A stretch of DNA of 64,000 nucleotides from Marivirga aurantiaca (GTDB lineage: Bacteria > Bacteroidota > Bacteroidia > Cytophagales > Cyclobacteriaceae). This document shows positions 26,548-34,970 of the stretch, piece by piece. The notes under the pieces were generated by a model, which was not told the DNA's origin, searched no databases, and saw nothing but the letters and a program-made list of their open reading frames with translations. A program made the translations under genes and the position numbers. The stretch's first letter is position 1, and every line of letters begins with the position of its first letter. The stretch spans positions 62,001-126,000 of the forward strand of contig NZ_JAEQBW010000009.1 of NCBI RefSeq assembly GCF_016679925.1, given 5' to 3'.

Positions 26548-28302
26548 TCATTGAGAATGTGAGGGGAGGATGATGGTAAAAGTAGTTCCTTCTCCCAGGG
26601 TACTATCAAGTTTTATGTCACCTTTCAAGCGTTCAACAGCTCTTTTCAATATAAATAAACCTAGTCCTGTTCCTTCTGCGGAATTGTTGGCCCGGTAAAA
26701 CATATCAAATATTTTCTGCTGGTGTTCCTGTGCAATTCCCTGTCCATTGTCTATTACCTTAATTACAATGTCTTTCTTTTTTGAGTCTACAGAAATATGT
26801 ATGGTACATTTCTTTTTCTCTTTATCAATGTATTTAACACTGTTTTCAATAAGATTTTGCAGAATAGTATTTACGATATACCATTCGGAAGAGAAACTGA
26901 GATTACTCTGCACCTCAATTTTAAAATGTATCTTGTCAAAATTGGGGAGATAAGTGTAGGCAGTTATACAATTGTCAATGATCTCATAGAAATTGATTAC
27001 TGTTCTTTTTATCTCTCTATAGTTTAATTCAGTAATGTTGATGAGTTCCATTACGATCATGTTCAATCGTTTGATCTGGTTTTCATACATCCTGAAATAT
27101 TGCAATGCTTTTTTATCAGTAATATCTCGTTTGGCCAAATCACTTAACCCCAGTAGAGAAGCAATAGGCCCTTTCAAATCATGCGATACTCTATAGAAAA
27201 AGGAATCCATTTCCGTATTCTTTTTTTCGATGATAGAAGCAAGTTCTATCTCCTTTTCAGCATCTTTTTCATTGTCTTCAATTTTTGTAAGCACCTGATA
27301 GCTATCTATCATATTCTGGATATATTTTTTGTCGAACGACTCTTTTATCTCTACATATTTTTCCAGATGATATAGCGATTTCGTTTTGTCAGAGTCTTTA
27401 TATACAACATATAAAAGGTGATGGCATTTATAAAGTGATTTGATGAGTTGATGTTCTTCGGCTTTCTCAATAGCTATTGTTAAAATGTCAATAGCTCTTT
27501 CAGCTTCATTCTTGGCCACATAAATACTCCCTAATTGCTCATAAGATTGAACAATTCCAGCCGGGTTATCCTCGGAAGTATACAATTCCAATGAGAGAGT
27601 AAAATCACTCTCCGCTTTTTGAAAGTTATTGTTTTTTAAGTGAATTTTTCCGCTTATGAAATAGGCCCTGGCAAGTCTTTTCTTGTTTTCAAATTCTTTC
27701 TTGAGTTGAATGCTTTTTTCAATATATCCGGAAGCCTTTATTGTTCTCTCAATTTTTTGGTGTAAATCACCTAGACAAAGATAAGCCTCTGCTTCCAGAA
27801 ATTTGTCATTAGTATTTTTACTAATTTCCAATGCATCATTGTAAGTAGTGAGTGCATTCTTAAAATCTTTAAACTCCTCGTAAATATTTCCGATGAGGCA
27901 TAAAGTAAGGCCTTGTTTATTGAATTCACTAATCTTTTTGTACAGCAATGTTGCATCCAGCAAATAGGGGATGGCTTCACTCTGCTTTTGTTGATGCAAT
28001 AAAGCTTTGGCAATATTTAATTGGGCATCGGCATTTCCCTTGTCATAACTTATTTTTTTAGATAAGATAAAAGCCCTGTCAGCCAAACTTTTAGAGGTAT
28101 TGTATTCTTTATTTCTTCTTTGCAAAAAGGATAAAAGGTTTAAGCCATTGGCATGAATATCACTTTTTTCCTTGATTTTTTGACTTTTGAACAATGCTCT
28201 TTCAGCAAGGCTTACTGCTTGAACAATATCTCTTGAAGAGACATCAAATGCTGTCTCCAATAAGGACTTTATCTCATCTTTTAAAAGGGTGTGAGTTTCC
28301 AA
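26548..28302 (-). CDS. Cytosolic TPR-containing histidine kinase
   Basis: A 584-residue protein with no signal peptide or membrane helix. Residues about 10-330 form tandem tetratricopeptide-like repeats (for example QGLTLCLIGNIYEEFKDF and ARAYFISGKIHLKNNNF). A short coiled coil follows (KEIELASIIEKKNTEM), then HisKA with H374 in FYRVSHDLKGPIASL and an HATPase domain with NLIENSVKY, DNGQGIA, MFYRANN and GTGLGLFILK. No partner response regulator is nearby, so it is an orphan kinase. The upstream MoxR/vWA genes are on the same strand with only 41 bases between, suggesting one transcript. Confidence 0.9.
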   Translation of the reverse strand: METHTLLKDEIKSLLETAFDVSSRDIVQAVSLAERALFKSQKIKEKSDIHANGLNLLSFLQRRNKEYNTSKSLADRAFILSKKISYDKGNADAQLNIAKALLHQQKQSEAIPYLLDATLLYKKISEFNKQGLTLCLIGNIYEEFKDFKNALTTYNDALEISKNTNDKFLEAEAYLCLGDLHQKIERTIKASGYIEKSIQLKKEFENKKRLARAYFISGKIHLKNNNFQKAESDFTLSLELYTSEDNPAGIVQSYEQLGSIYVAKNEAERAIDILTIAIEKAEEHQLIKSLYKCHHLLYVVYKDSDKTKSLYHLEKYVEIKESFDKKYIQNMIDSYQVLTKIEDNEKDAEKEIELASIIEKKNTEMDSFFYRVSHDLKGPIASLLGLSDLAKRDITDKKALQYFRMYENQIKRLNMIVMELINITELNYREIKRTVINFYEIIDNCITAYTYLPNFDKIHFKIEVQSNLSFSSEWYIVNTILQNLIENSVKYIDKEKKKCTIHISVDSKKKDIVIKVIDNGQGIAQEHQQKIFDMFYRANNSAEGTGLGLFILKRAVERLKGDIKLDSTLGEGTTFTIILPSHSQ

Positions 28303-28343
28303 AAATAAGCTTTTACTCTAAGGTGTAAAATACAAATATACTA

Positions 28344-29867
28344 TCAAATATTATATTCATCATCATCTCCGGATGATTCTTCCATATTTAACATACTGCT
28401 CAACAAGTCCTTAAAGCTATGTCCGGTGGCTAATCTATGTTTACTCAACAGGCTGTATTCAGCCAAACCGTGCAATGCAAATTCCATTAAAAAATACAGG
28501 TCTCTGTCTGAAATATTCTTGTGTTTGCTTTTGACCAAATCTTCCAACCCGGAAATACTGTTTAATTTCTTATAATATTCCTTTACCGGCTCATCATTGA
28601 AAATATCTATATGGTTACCATCATTAAACCATTTGCTAATAGGTTTATATGGGTTTTTCAACTCTCTGCTTTTCCGTAATTCTTCCGGGTTCGGGAAAAA
28701 CTCCACAAATTTAGTTCTAATAGCTTTTCCTATGAGTGTTTGGGCCACAATTCCCGGGCCTTCTTGCTCACCTTCATAAACCAACTCTACTTTACCGGTA
28801 ATAGCAGGAATTACACCTATAAAGTCGGTCATTCTCACAAATGTTTTCTTTTCCTTATTTACCAAAGCCCGCCTTTCTGCAGCGCTTATCAAGCTTTCAT
28901 AGGCTGAAATGGTTAATCTGGCGGAAACTCCACTTTTTTCATCAATATATTCGCTTTTTCTGGCTTCAATGGCTATTTGCTCTACTAAATCCTTTACCAG
29001 ATCATTCATTTCCACCATTTCTGATTGCTCTGGTTTAATGGCAGATTCCTGCTCAGTTATTTTTCTTCCGATTGCAATAGAACCCGGGTAGTGTGTGATA
29101 ATCTGGGCGTCTATCCTGTCTTTCAAGGGAGTAATTATGCTTCCACGGTTAGTGTAATCTTCTGGGTTGGCAGTAAACACAAACTGTATGTCGAGAGGCA
29201 GCCTTAATTTAAACCCCCTGATTTGGATGTCTCCTTCTTGTAAAATATTGAACAATGCCACCTGAATCCTGGCTTGCAAATCGGGTAGTTCATTAATAAC
29301 AAAAATGCCACGGTGCGATCTGGGAATAAGACCGTAATGTATCACTCTTTCATCGGAATAAGGTAATTTCAAGGTGGCTGCTTTGATAGGATCCACATCG
29401 CCAATTAAATCCGCTACAGAGACATCAGGTGTAGCTAATTTTTCTGTATACCGTTCATCTCTGTGCATCCATTGGATGTCTGCATCATCTCCTTTCTCTT
29501 GAAGTATATCTTTTGCTCCCCTGGAAATAGGATTTAAAGGATCATCATTAAGCTCTGTGCCGGACAATACAGGAATATATTCATCCAACAATAAGGTCAT
29601 CATTCGTGCAATCCTTGTTTTTGCCTGTCCTCTAAGGCCCAATAAATTGATATTATGTCTGGAAAGAATGGCGCGTTGAATGTCCGGAATCACAGTGTCT
29701 TCATAGCCCCATATGCCTTCAAATACATTCTCCCCTTTGCTCATTTTAGCTATTAGATTTCTTCGAAGTTCTTCTTTTACGGGCTCAGGTACATATCCTG
29801 ATTTCTTTAGTTCTTTGAGTGTGGTGATTTGTAATCTATCGGAACTTTTAATGCTTTGGTAGCTCAT
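28344..29867 (-). CDS. MoxR / magnesium-chelatase-I-like AAA+ ATPase
   Basis: A 507-residue AAA+ protein. Walker A is the GLRGQAKTRIARM segment near residue 77. Further ATPase elements are GIFVINELPDL (Walker B), VFTANPEDYTNRG (sensor-1 region with Asn) and GVSARLTISAYE (sensor 2). This resembles BchI/MoxR ATPases that act with a vWA partner to remodel or activate protein targets. The vWA protein is encoded directly upstream on the same strand (131 bases), matching the usual pairing. The target is unknown. The C-terminal 150 residues, including an acidic tail (EESSGDDDEY), are specific to this group. Confidence 0.87.
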   Translation of the reverse strand: MSYQSIKSSDRLQITTLKELKKSGYVPEPVKEELRRNLIAKMSKGENVFEGIWGYEDTVIPDIQRAILSRHNINLLGLRGQAKTRIARMMTLLLDEYIPVLSGTELNDDPLNPISRGAKDILQEKGDDADIQWMHRDERYTEKLATPDVSVADLIGDVDPIKAATLKLPYSDERVIHYGLIPRSHRGIFVINELPDLQARIQVALFNILQEGDIQIRGFKLRLPLDIQFVFTANPEDYTNRGSIITPLKDRIDAQIITHYPGSIAIGRKITEQESAIKPEQSEMVEMNDLVKDLVEQIAIEARKSEYIDEKSGVSARLTISAYESLISAAERRALVNKEKKTFVRMTDFIGVIPAITGKVELVYEGEQEGPGIVAQTLIGKAIRTKFVEFFPNPEELRKSRELKNPYKPISKWFNDGNHIDIFNDEPVKEYYKKLNSISGLEDLVKSKHKNISDRDLYFLMEFALHGLAEYSLLSKHRLATGHSFKDLLSSMLNMEESSGDDDEYNI

Positions 29868-29926
29868 GTTTTACGTATATGGATTCTAAAAATAAATTAC
29901 AACAATGTTTGTCATTTCCTCGATAG

Positions 29927-29944
29927 CCCCGATAGCTATCGGGG
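29927..29944. repeat. 18-bp perfect palindrome between vwA and moxR
   Basis: CCCCGATAGCTATCGGGG is a perfect dyad in the gap between the vWA gene and the ATPase gene, followed by three more G. It has no U-run. A related hairpin, CCCCGACTAATCGGGG, occurs at 59817-59832. It may be an mRNA-stabilising or processing hairpin. Confidence 0.6.
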
Positions 29945-29974
29945 GGGTATTTTCAAGTTTTATAAATGATTCTC

Positions 29975-30003
29975 GTGTAATTGCCTAATAGGCTCTATTT
30001 AAT
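29975..30003. repeat. 29-bp stop-codon-associated element, copy 1
   Basis: Identical over 29 bases to 63284-63312 and nearly so to 56564-56587. The core GCCTAATAGGC is a short palindrome. It overlaps the stop codon of the vWA gene. Confidence 0.75.
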
Positions 30004-31096
30004 ATCTTTTTTTTCTGTTTCTCTTATAATCTTCAAATACTAAATCTCCTAGTCCTTGCAGGCTACTATAATAAGCATTTCCATTATTTACTGTAGTGAA
30101 TTCTTGCACGAATTCTTGTAAATAAGGATCTGATGCAATCATAAAAGTTGTAATCGGTATATTTAACCTCCTGCATTGTGCACTAAGGTTGAGGGTTTTA
30201 TTCAATATTTTAGGATCTAGTCCAAAACTGTTTTTGTAATATTTAATTCCTTGTTTCATACAGGTGGGCTTCCCATCTGTAATCATGAAAATCTGTTTAT
30301 TCTTATTTTTTCTTCTCCGCAATAAATCCATAGCCAATTCCAAACCTGCTATTGTATTGGTGTGGTATGGCCCAACTTGTAAATAGGGCAAATCTTTAAT
30401 TTCAATTTGCCATGCATCATTGCCGAAGACAATAATATCCAATGTGTCTTTTTTGTATTTTTTAGTAATGAGTTCAGCCAATGCCATGGCTACTTTTTTA
30501 GCAGGTGTTATCCTATCTTCACCATACAAAATCATGGAATGTGAAATATCTATCATCAATACAGTGGAAGTTTGGGTTTTATATTCGCTTTCCACCACTT
30601 CCAGATCATCTTCTGTAAGCTGAAAATCACCTAAACCATGATTGATTTGTGCATTTCGTAATGAATCGGTCATAGAGATTTGGTGTAATAAATCGCCAAA
30701 TTCATAATCACGTCTGTCTGTACCAGGCTCTTCACCTAGTCCTATGAAATGGGTTTTATGCTCTCCTTTTCCTGATTTCTTTAATTTGCCAAAAATTTCT
30801 TCCAGCGCACTTTTCCTAATCGATTGTTCTGTTTTCGCAGTAATTTTAAAAGAACCATCCGGGGTTTTATCTGTAATAAAACCTTTATTCTTCAAGTCTT
30901 CTATAAAATCACCAATGCCATAATCAGAGGTACTGATATTATATTGTTTATCAATATTGGTAAGCCAGCTGAGCGCTTCTGATACATCGCCTCCTGTAAT
31001 CAATAACAATTCATTAAATATATTGAATAGCTGATCAAATGTGGTGTCTGATAAATCTTTGTGAGCTAAATATTTAGTGAAGCGGTATCCTATCAT
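29999..31096 (-). CDS. vWA-domain protein, partner of the MoxR-like ATPase
   Basis: A 365-residue cytosolic protein. The C-terminal vWA domain (from about residue 175) has an intact MIDAS: DISHS in VLMIDISHSMILYG, a Thr in RITPAKK, and the ITDGKPT loop. The N-terminal half is helical with no recognised domain. Such BchD/CoxE-like proteins bind Mg2+ and link the MoxR ATPase to a target. The gene lies directly upstream of the ATPase gene. The stop codon falls inside the 29-bp repeat at 29975-30003. Confidence 0.87.
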   Translation of the reverse strand: MIGYRFTKYLAHKDLSDTTFDQLFNIFNELLLITGGDVSEALSWLTNIDKQYNISTSDYGIGDFIEDLKNKGFITDKTPDGSFKITAKTEQSIRKSALEEIFGKLKKSGKGEHKTHFIGLGEEPGTDRRDYEFGDLLHQISMTDSLRNAQINHGLGDFQLTEDDLEVVESEYKTQTSTVLMIDISHSMILYGEDRITPAKKVAMALAELITKKYKKDTLDIIVFGNDAWQIEIKDLPYLQVGPYHTNTIAGLELAMDLLRRRKNKNKQIFMITDGKPTCMKQGIKYYKNSFGLDPKILNKTLNLSAQCRRLNIPITTFMIASDPYLQEFVQEFTTVNNGNAYYSSLQGLGDLVFEDYKRNRKKRY

Positions 31097-31242
31097 AATG
31101 ATATATAACTAAAATATAGAGTGGAATGTTACTGAATGGATAAAATTAAAAGTAGCAACATTTAAAATCTCTTTCCTGTTCTGCTTTTATGATAATTTTA
31201 GCATTTCTTTAATCGGTTCTTTATGCAGAGGAAAATAGAATA

Positions 31243-31992
31243 TTAAAGTACCTGATGTGAGAATTCCTGGTTTACATGTTGGGAAAGAATTAATTCCTGT
31301 AGTGTATGCTCTAAAAGGTTTTCATGGCCAATTTCTATGGTACCTAATCGGGAACATATATGGGAGATACTTACTGTCTTCACTTCTCCTCTGTCCATAA
31401 CCAAATCATTGCCACGATCACCTGATCCACCATACTTGTGGAATTCTCTGATGCTTTCAATGGTATAATCTTTGTTTTCTGCCAGCCACATCTTGAACCA
31501 CTTTTTCCTGTCGGCAATAGCTTCCTTAGTGTAAAGCTGTGCAGAAGCCCATATATGAGGTTGAGAGGAATCAAATTTTTTCAGATACTTTTCTACTCCA
31601 TCCCATTTGAACTCTAATATTTTCAATTCAGGATCATGAAAAAATACCACCATGGTGAAAGGTTCAATATCCGTGAAATCAAAGTTTTTGAAAAATTCGT
31701 CAGGTTTTATACATTCAATGGCTTCCAATAGTACCAAGCCTCTGCTCATTCTATAAGGAGGCTTATATTCATGGGGCTTATTAGCACCATTTAGCAGACA
31801 AGCACTTATACCATTATCAGTAGTAGCAATCCACGAACCACCGGCTAAAGGGTCCTTTGGGAAAATAATGTTTTTACTCTCCAAATGATGGTATGCAGGA
31901 AATGTTACATGCCCCCTCACAGGACTCTCATCCCTGTTCGTGGTAATAATGAACTGCTCATTTTTAAGAGGTAAATAAGTTAGTGTGCACAT
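31243..31992 (-). CDS. NRDE / TANGO2-like protein
   Basis: A 249-residue protein of the NRDE (Transport and Golgi organisation 2) family. The catalytic-like N-terminus MCTLTYLP places Cys at position 2, and the signature TTNRDESP is at about residues 17-24. The GGSWIATTDNGISACLLNG block follows, and the C-terminal half ends with an ISHICSRLGTIEIG segment. The N-terminal Cys suggests an Ntn-hydrolase-like fold. Eukaryotic homologues are implicated in haem and lipid handling, but no bacterial function is settled. It lies 60 bases downstream-strand of the epimerase gene and may belong to the same leftward unit. Confidence 0.88.
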   Translation of the reverse strand: MCTLTYLPLKNEQFIITTNRDESPVRGHVTFPAYHHLESKNIIFPKDPLAGGSWIATTDNGISACLLNGANKPHEYKPPYRMSRGLVLLEAIECIKPDEFFKNFDFTDIEPFTMVVFFHDPELKILEFKWDGVEKYLKKFDSSQPHIWASAQLYTKEAIADRKKWFKMWLAENKDYTIESIREFHKYGGSGDRGNDLVMDRGEVKTVSISHICSRLGTIEIGHENLLEHTLQELILSQHVNQEFSHQVL

Positions 31993-32051
31993 ATCCTGTT
32001 TAGAAAGAGATAGAATACTACGAAATAATGGGCGTTTTAAAAACTGTTTCT

Positions 32052-32858
32052 CTAAATAGTATAATAAAAATGGAGCGGGTCTGGATAAATGAATGAATAT
32101 TCTAGATAGTGTTCTATTTTTTCTCCATTGATAAACCGTTGGAGGAGGCTTGATGGTTCGTTTTCAAAAATAGGAGGCTCAAAGCCCAGTTCTTGTGCAT
32201 TTCGGAGGAAAACCTCTTTCCTGCTTGGGTGAAGGGGAGCCACTGCATTAAATAGCTCTCCAAATATATTTCTATGAACTAGCTGTTGAATAATTCCTAC
32301 AGCATCATCTCTGTGAATATAATTTACTTTTTGTTGTGCGTTATTTACCTTTTTACCGGAAAAATACTTACCCGGCACTCGGTCATACCCTAACAATCCC
32401 CCCATTCGGATAATGGTCAGTCTTTTTCCAAACTCATTTCTCAAAAGATTCTCAACCTGCCATAAGGCTTTTGCTCTATCGGAGGTTTCATCAACGGGTT
32501 CTTCCTCTGTAATTTCCTTGTCCCTATCAGGATATACTGAAGTAGCACTAATGTATATTATTTTAAGGTTCTCTGGAATAAAGGAAATGATGGATTGGAT
32601 ACATGCTAAATGAAAGTCTGGTCCTTTTGATCTGGTTTGGGGTGGGATATTAATCACCAAAAAATCAGTATCGAAAAAATCAGATTCATAATTTTGTAAA
32701 GGGAGTGTTATTTGATAAGGGATGATTTTTTTGTGTGATAAGAGATCGGTTTTGGAATTAGAAGTTGAACTTCCTTTCACAATGAAACCATCTTTTACAA
32801 ATGCTTCTGCCAAAGGAAGTCCCAACCATCCACAACCTAAAATGCTGATTTTATTCAT
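32052..32858 (-). CDS. NAD(P)-binding epimerase/dehydratase-like protein (YeeZ type)
   Basis: A 268-residue Rossmann protein. The nucleotide loop is GCGWLGLPLA at residues 8-17, where extended SDRs have GxxGxxG. YISATSVYPDRD supplies the Ser/Tyr region, and the later IRMGGLLGYDRVPG and VNYIHRDDAVGII segments are typical of the YeeZ/YbjT-like atypical extended SDRs. No signal peptide. The substrate is unknown. It follows the fatty acid hydroxylase gene by 20 bases on the same strand, so the two are likely co-transcribed. Confidence 0.85.
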   Translation of the reverse strand: MNKISILGCGWLGLPLAEAFVKDGFIVKGSSTSNSKTDLLSHKKIIPYQITLPLQNYESDFFDTDFLVINIPPQTRSKGPDFHLACIQSIISFIPENLKIIYISATSVYPDRDKEITEEEPVDETSDRAKALWQVENLLRNEFGKRLTIIRMGGLLGYDRVPGKYFSGKKVNNAQQKVNYIHRDDAVGIIQQLVHRNIFGELFNAVAPLHPSRKEVFLRNAQELGFEPPIFENEPSSLLQRFINGEKIEHYLEYSFIYPDPLHFYYTI

Positions 32859-32878
32859 ATTTTAGGTCAATAATTAAA

Positions 32879-33508
32879 TTAATCATTTTTCTTTTTTGGA
32901 ATAGAATTGAAAACATAATCCCAGAAAGGTGAAGAAACACCAAAATATTTATCGGGATGTTTGTAATGATGAACACTGTGATAAATCCAGAGCCATCTCA
33001 GAAAGTTTTTAGGTGGCTGGTAAGCATGAATAGCATAATGTACAAAGGCATAAAGCACATACCCCATTAAAAAGCCGGGTACAAAAGCAAATGCATATTT
33101 TTGCATGATTAACCACAACACTCCAAAAATAACAGAACCTATTATAATGGCTCCTGCAGGTGGCATCACTATTCTATCTTTATCTTTTGGATATTCATGA
33201 TGCACCCCATGAAATGTATATTGAATTGCCCTTTTCCATTTTTTATCATCCTTCATGTGGAATACATAGCGATGGATAAAGTATTCACCTAATGTCCAAC
33301 TGAAGAACCCTGTAATGAATAAAAGTACAAATGTGCTCATAGCAAACTGTATCTCGGCTACAGCCCAATAGCTCAAAAACAAGGAGATAGCTGTTAAAAT
33401 ACTCAAGGGTATAGAAAAGTGGCTTCTGGTAAGTTTTTCCAGAATAGGATTCTTAAATAATTGCTTGGTACCTGTCGAATTTACTTGTTGATCTTGTATT
33501 GTTTCCAT
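32879..33508 (-). CDS. Fatty acid hydroxylase-superfamily membrane protein
   Basis: A 209-residue protein with four or more hydrophobic helices and the di-iron histidine clusters of the FA-hydroxylase / sterol desaturase superfamily: HRYVFH, GVHHEYPKD, FVHYAIH and YHSVHHYKHPDKYFGV. Arrangement and length resemble fatty acid 2-hydroxylase (FA2H/Scs7) domains without the cytochrome b5 part. The likely substrate is the acyl chain of a sphingolipid or related membrane lipid, known in this phylum. It heads a leftward set with the epimerase gene. Confidence 0.88.
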   Translation of the reverse strand: METIQDQQVNSTGTKQLFKNPILEKLTRSHFSIPLSILTAISLFLSYWAVAEIQFAMSTFVLLFITGFFSWTLGEYFIHRYVFHMKDDKKWKRAIQYTFHGVHHEYPKDKDRIVMPPAGAIIIGSVIFGVLWLIMQKYAFAFVPGFLMGYVLYAFVHYAIHAYQPPKNFLRWLWIYHSVHHYKHPDKYFGVSSPFWDYVFNSIPKKKND

Positions 33509-33589
33509 TACATTTAAAAGTATCTAAATTCACTGAATTAGTTTTAATGAACGATGAAACAAAACTAATTGTTGGATATGCTGATAAAA

Positions 33590-34762
33590 TTAATCATGAT
33601 TGATATCAGTACTTTTGGTATCTGGTTGAAATTCATGTGGTTCGTTATTAATTATTTTCTCATAAAACCTTTCGTATAAGGGCAATATGTTAGTGATATC
33701 GAATTGCTTTGCACGAGCCAATGCAGCATCCTTAAATGACTTAATATTCTCGTCCTTCAGAATGAACAAGGCTTTCTCGGTCATTTCTGCAATATCACCT
33801 ACATTACATGTAAAGCCTGTTTTACCATTGATGTTCAGTTCCGGCAATCCACCTACATTGGTGGAAATTACAGGAACTTCACATGCCATTGCTTCAAGGG
33901 CTGCCAGTCCGAAACTTTCTTTTTCGGAAGGCATAAGGAATAAATCACTTACTGATAAAACCTCCTCAACGGCTTCCAGCTTTCCAAGAAACCGGATATC
34001 ATCACAAGCCCCCAATTCCCTGCAAAGTTTTTCCATTTTAATTCTTTCAGGCCCATCGCCAACCAATAATAATTTGGCAGGAATCTGTTTTCTCACATTA
34101 TCGAAAACATAAATCACATCTTCCACTCTTTTCACTTTCCTGAAGTTGGAAGTATGCGTAAGGAGCTTTTCTCCATTAGGGCAAATGGCCGTTTTAAAAT
34201 GATCTTTCTTTTGTTTTTTGAACCTGTCAAGGTCAATGAAATTAGGAATGACTTCAATATGCTGGTATATATCGAAATGTTCTAAAGTGTCTTTTTTTAG
34301 ATCCTCGGAAACTGCAGTTACACCATCTGATTTGTTGATGCTGAATGTGACAACAGGTTCGTATGAGGGATCTTTTCCCACCAAAGTTATATCAGTACCA
34401 TGCAAAGTGGTAATTACAGGAATATTGATATTGGTCTCTTTGAGTATTTGTTTGGCCATAAATGCTGCAGAAGCATGGGGTATGGCATAATGCACATGCA
34501 AGAGATCAAGTGATTCGTGTTTCACCACATCAACCATTTTACTGGCTAACGCCAATTCATAGGGGGGATATTCAAAAAGCGGATAAGACCTTAAGTCGAC
34601 TTCATGGTAAAACAAATTTTCATTAAAAAAATCTAATCGTGTAGGTTGGGAATAAGTGATGAAATGTATTTTGTGGCCATTTTTGGCCAGGGCCTTGCCT
34701 AATTCAGTGGCTACAACCCCGCTTCCTCCAAATGTTGGATAGCATACTATGCCTATTTTCAT
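33590..34762 (-). CDS. bshA: N-acetyl-alpha-D-glucosaminyl L-malate synthase
   Basis: A 390-residue GT4 glycosyltransferase that makes the first intermediate of bacillithiol from UDP-GlcNAc and L-malate. The BshA-specific N-terminus IGIVCYPTFGGSGVVATELG is present, with FITYSQPTRLDFF, LLHVHYAIPHASAAF and the GT4 donor-site segment MPSEKESFGLAALEAMACEVPV near residue 285. Length is normal. No other bsh gene is in the window. It follows the GH3/serine-hydrolase gene by 208 bases on the same strand. Confidence 0.95.
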   Translation of the reverse strand: MKIGIVCYPTFGGSGVVATELGKALAKNGHKIHFITYSQPTRLDFFNENLFYHEVDLRSYPLFEYPPYELALASKMVDVVKHESLDLLHVHYAIPHASAAFMAKQILKETNINIPVITTLHGTDITLVGKDPSYEPVVTFSINKSDGVTAVSEDLKKDTLEHFDIYQHIEVIPNFIDLDRFKKQKKDHFKTAICPNGEKLLTHTSNFRKVKRVEDVIYVFDNVRKQIPAKLLLVGDGPERIKMEKLCRELGACDDIRFLGKLEAVEEVLSVSDLFLMPSEKESFGLAALEAMACEVPVISTNVGGLPELNINGKTGFTCNVGDIAEMTEKALFILKDENIKSFKDAALARAKQFDITNILPLYERFYEKIINNEPHEFQPDTKSTDINHD

Positions 34763-34970
34763 TTAAGTGATATTTTATTTTCTCGGACCTAAAGATAGTC
34801 GATCTAAATCTATTAGATAAATTAAATTGTAAAACGGCTAAATGATACATGATGTTTTTTTATTTTTGAAATACCAGTAAATGATCTTTAAAGAAAGAAT
34901 TTAGGCTTTTCGGGAAAAGAAATATCCAGCTTACTCAACTCATTAGTAACTTCATCATTATCATTAAAAC
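34763..34970. other. Intergenic gap between the GH3 fusion and bshA
   Basis: An AT-rich gap of 208 bases. No RNA gene, clear terminator or repeat was recognised. A bshA promoter probably lies here, but no exact TAnnTTTG box was found. Confidence 0.4.
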
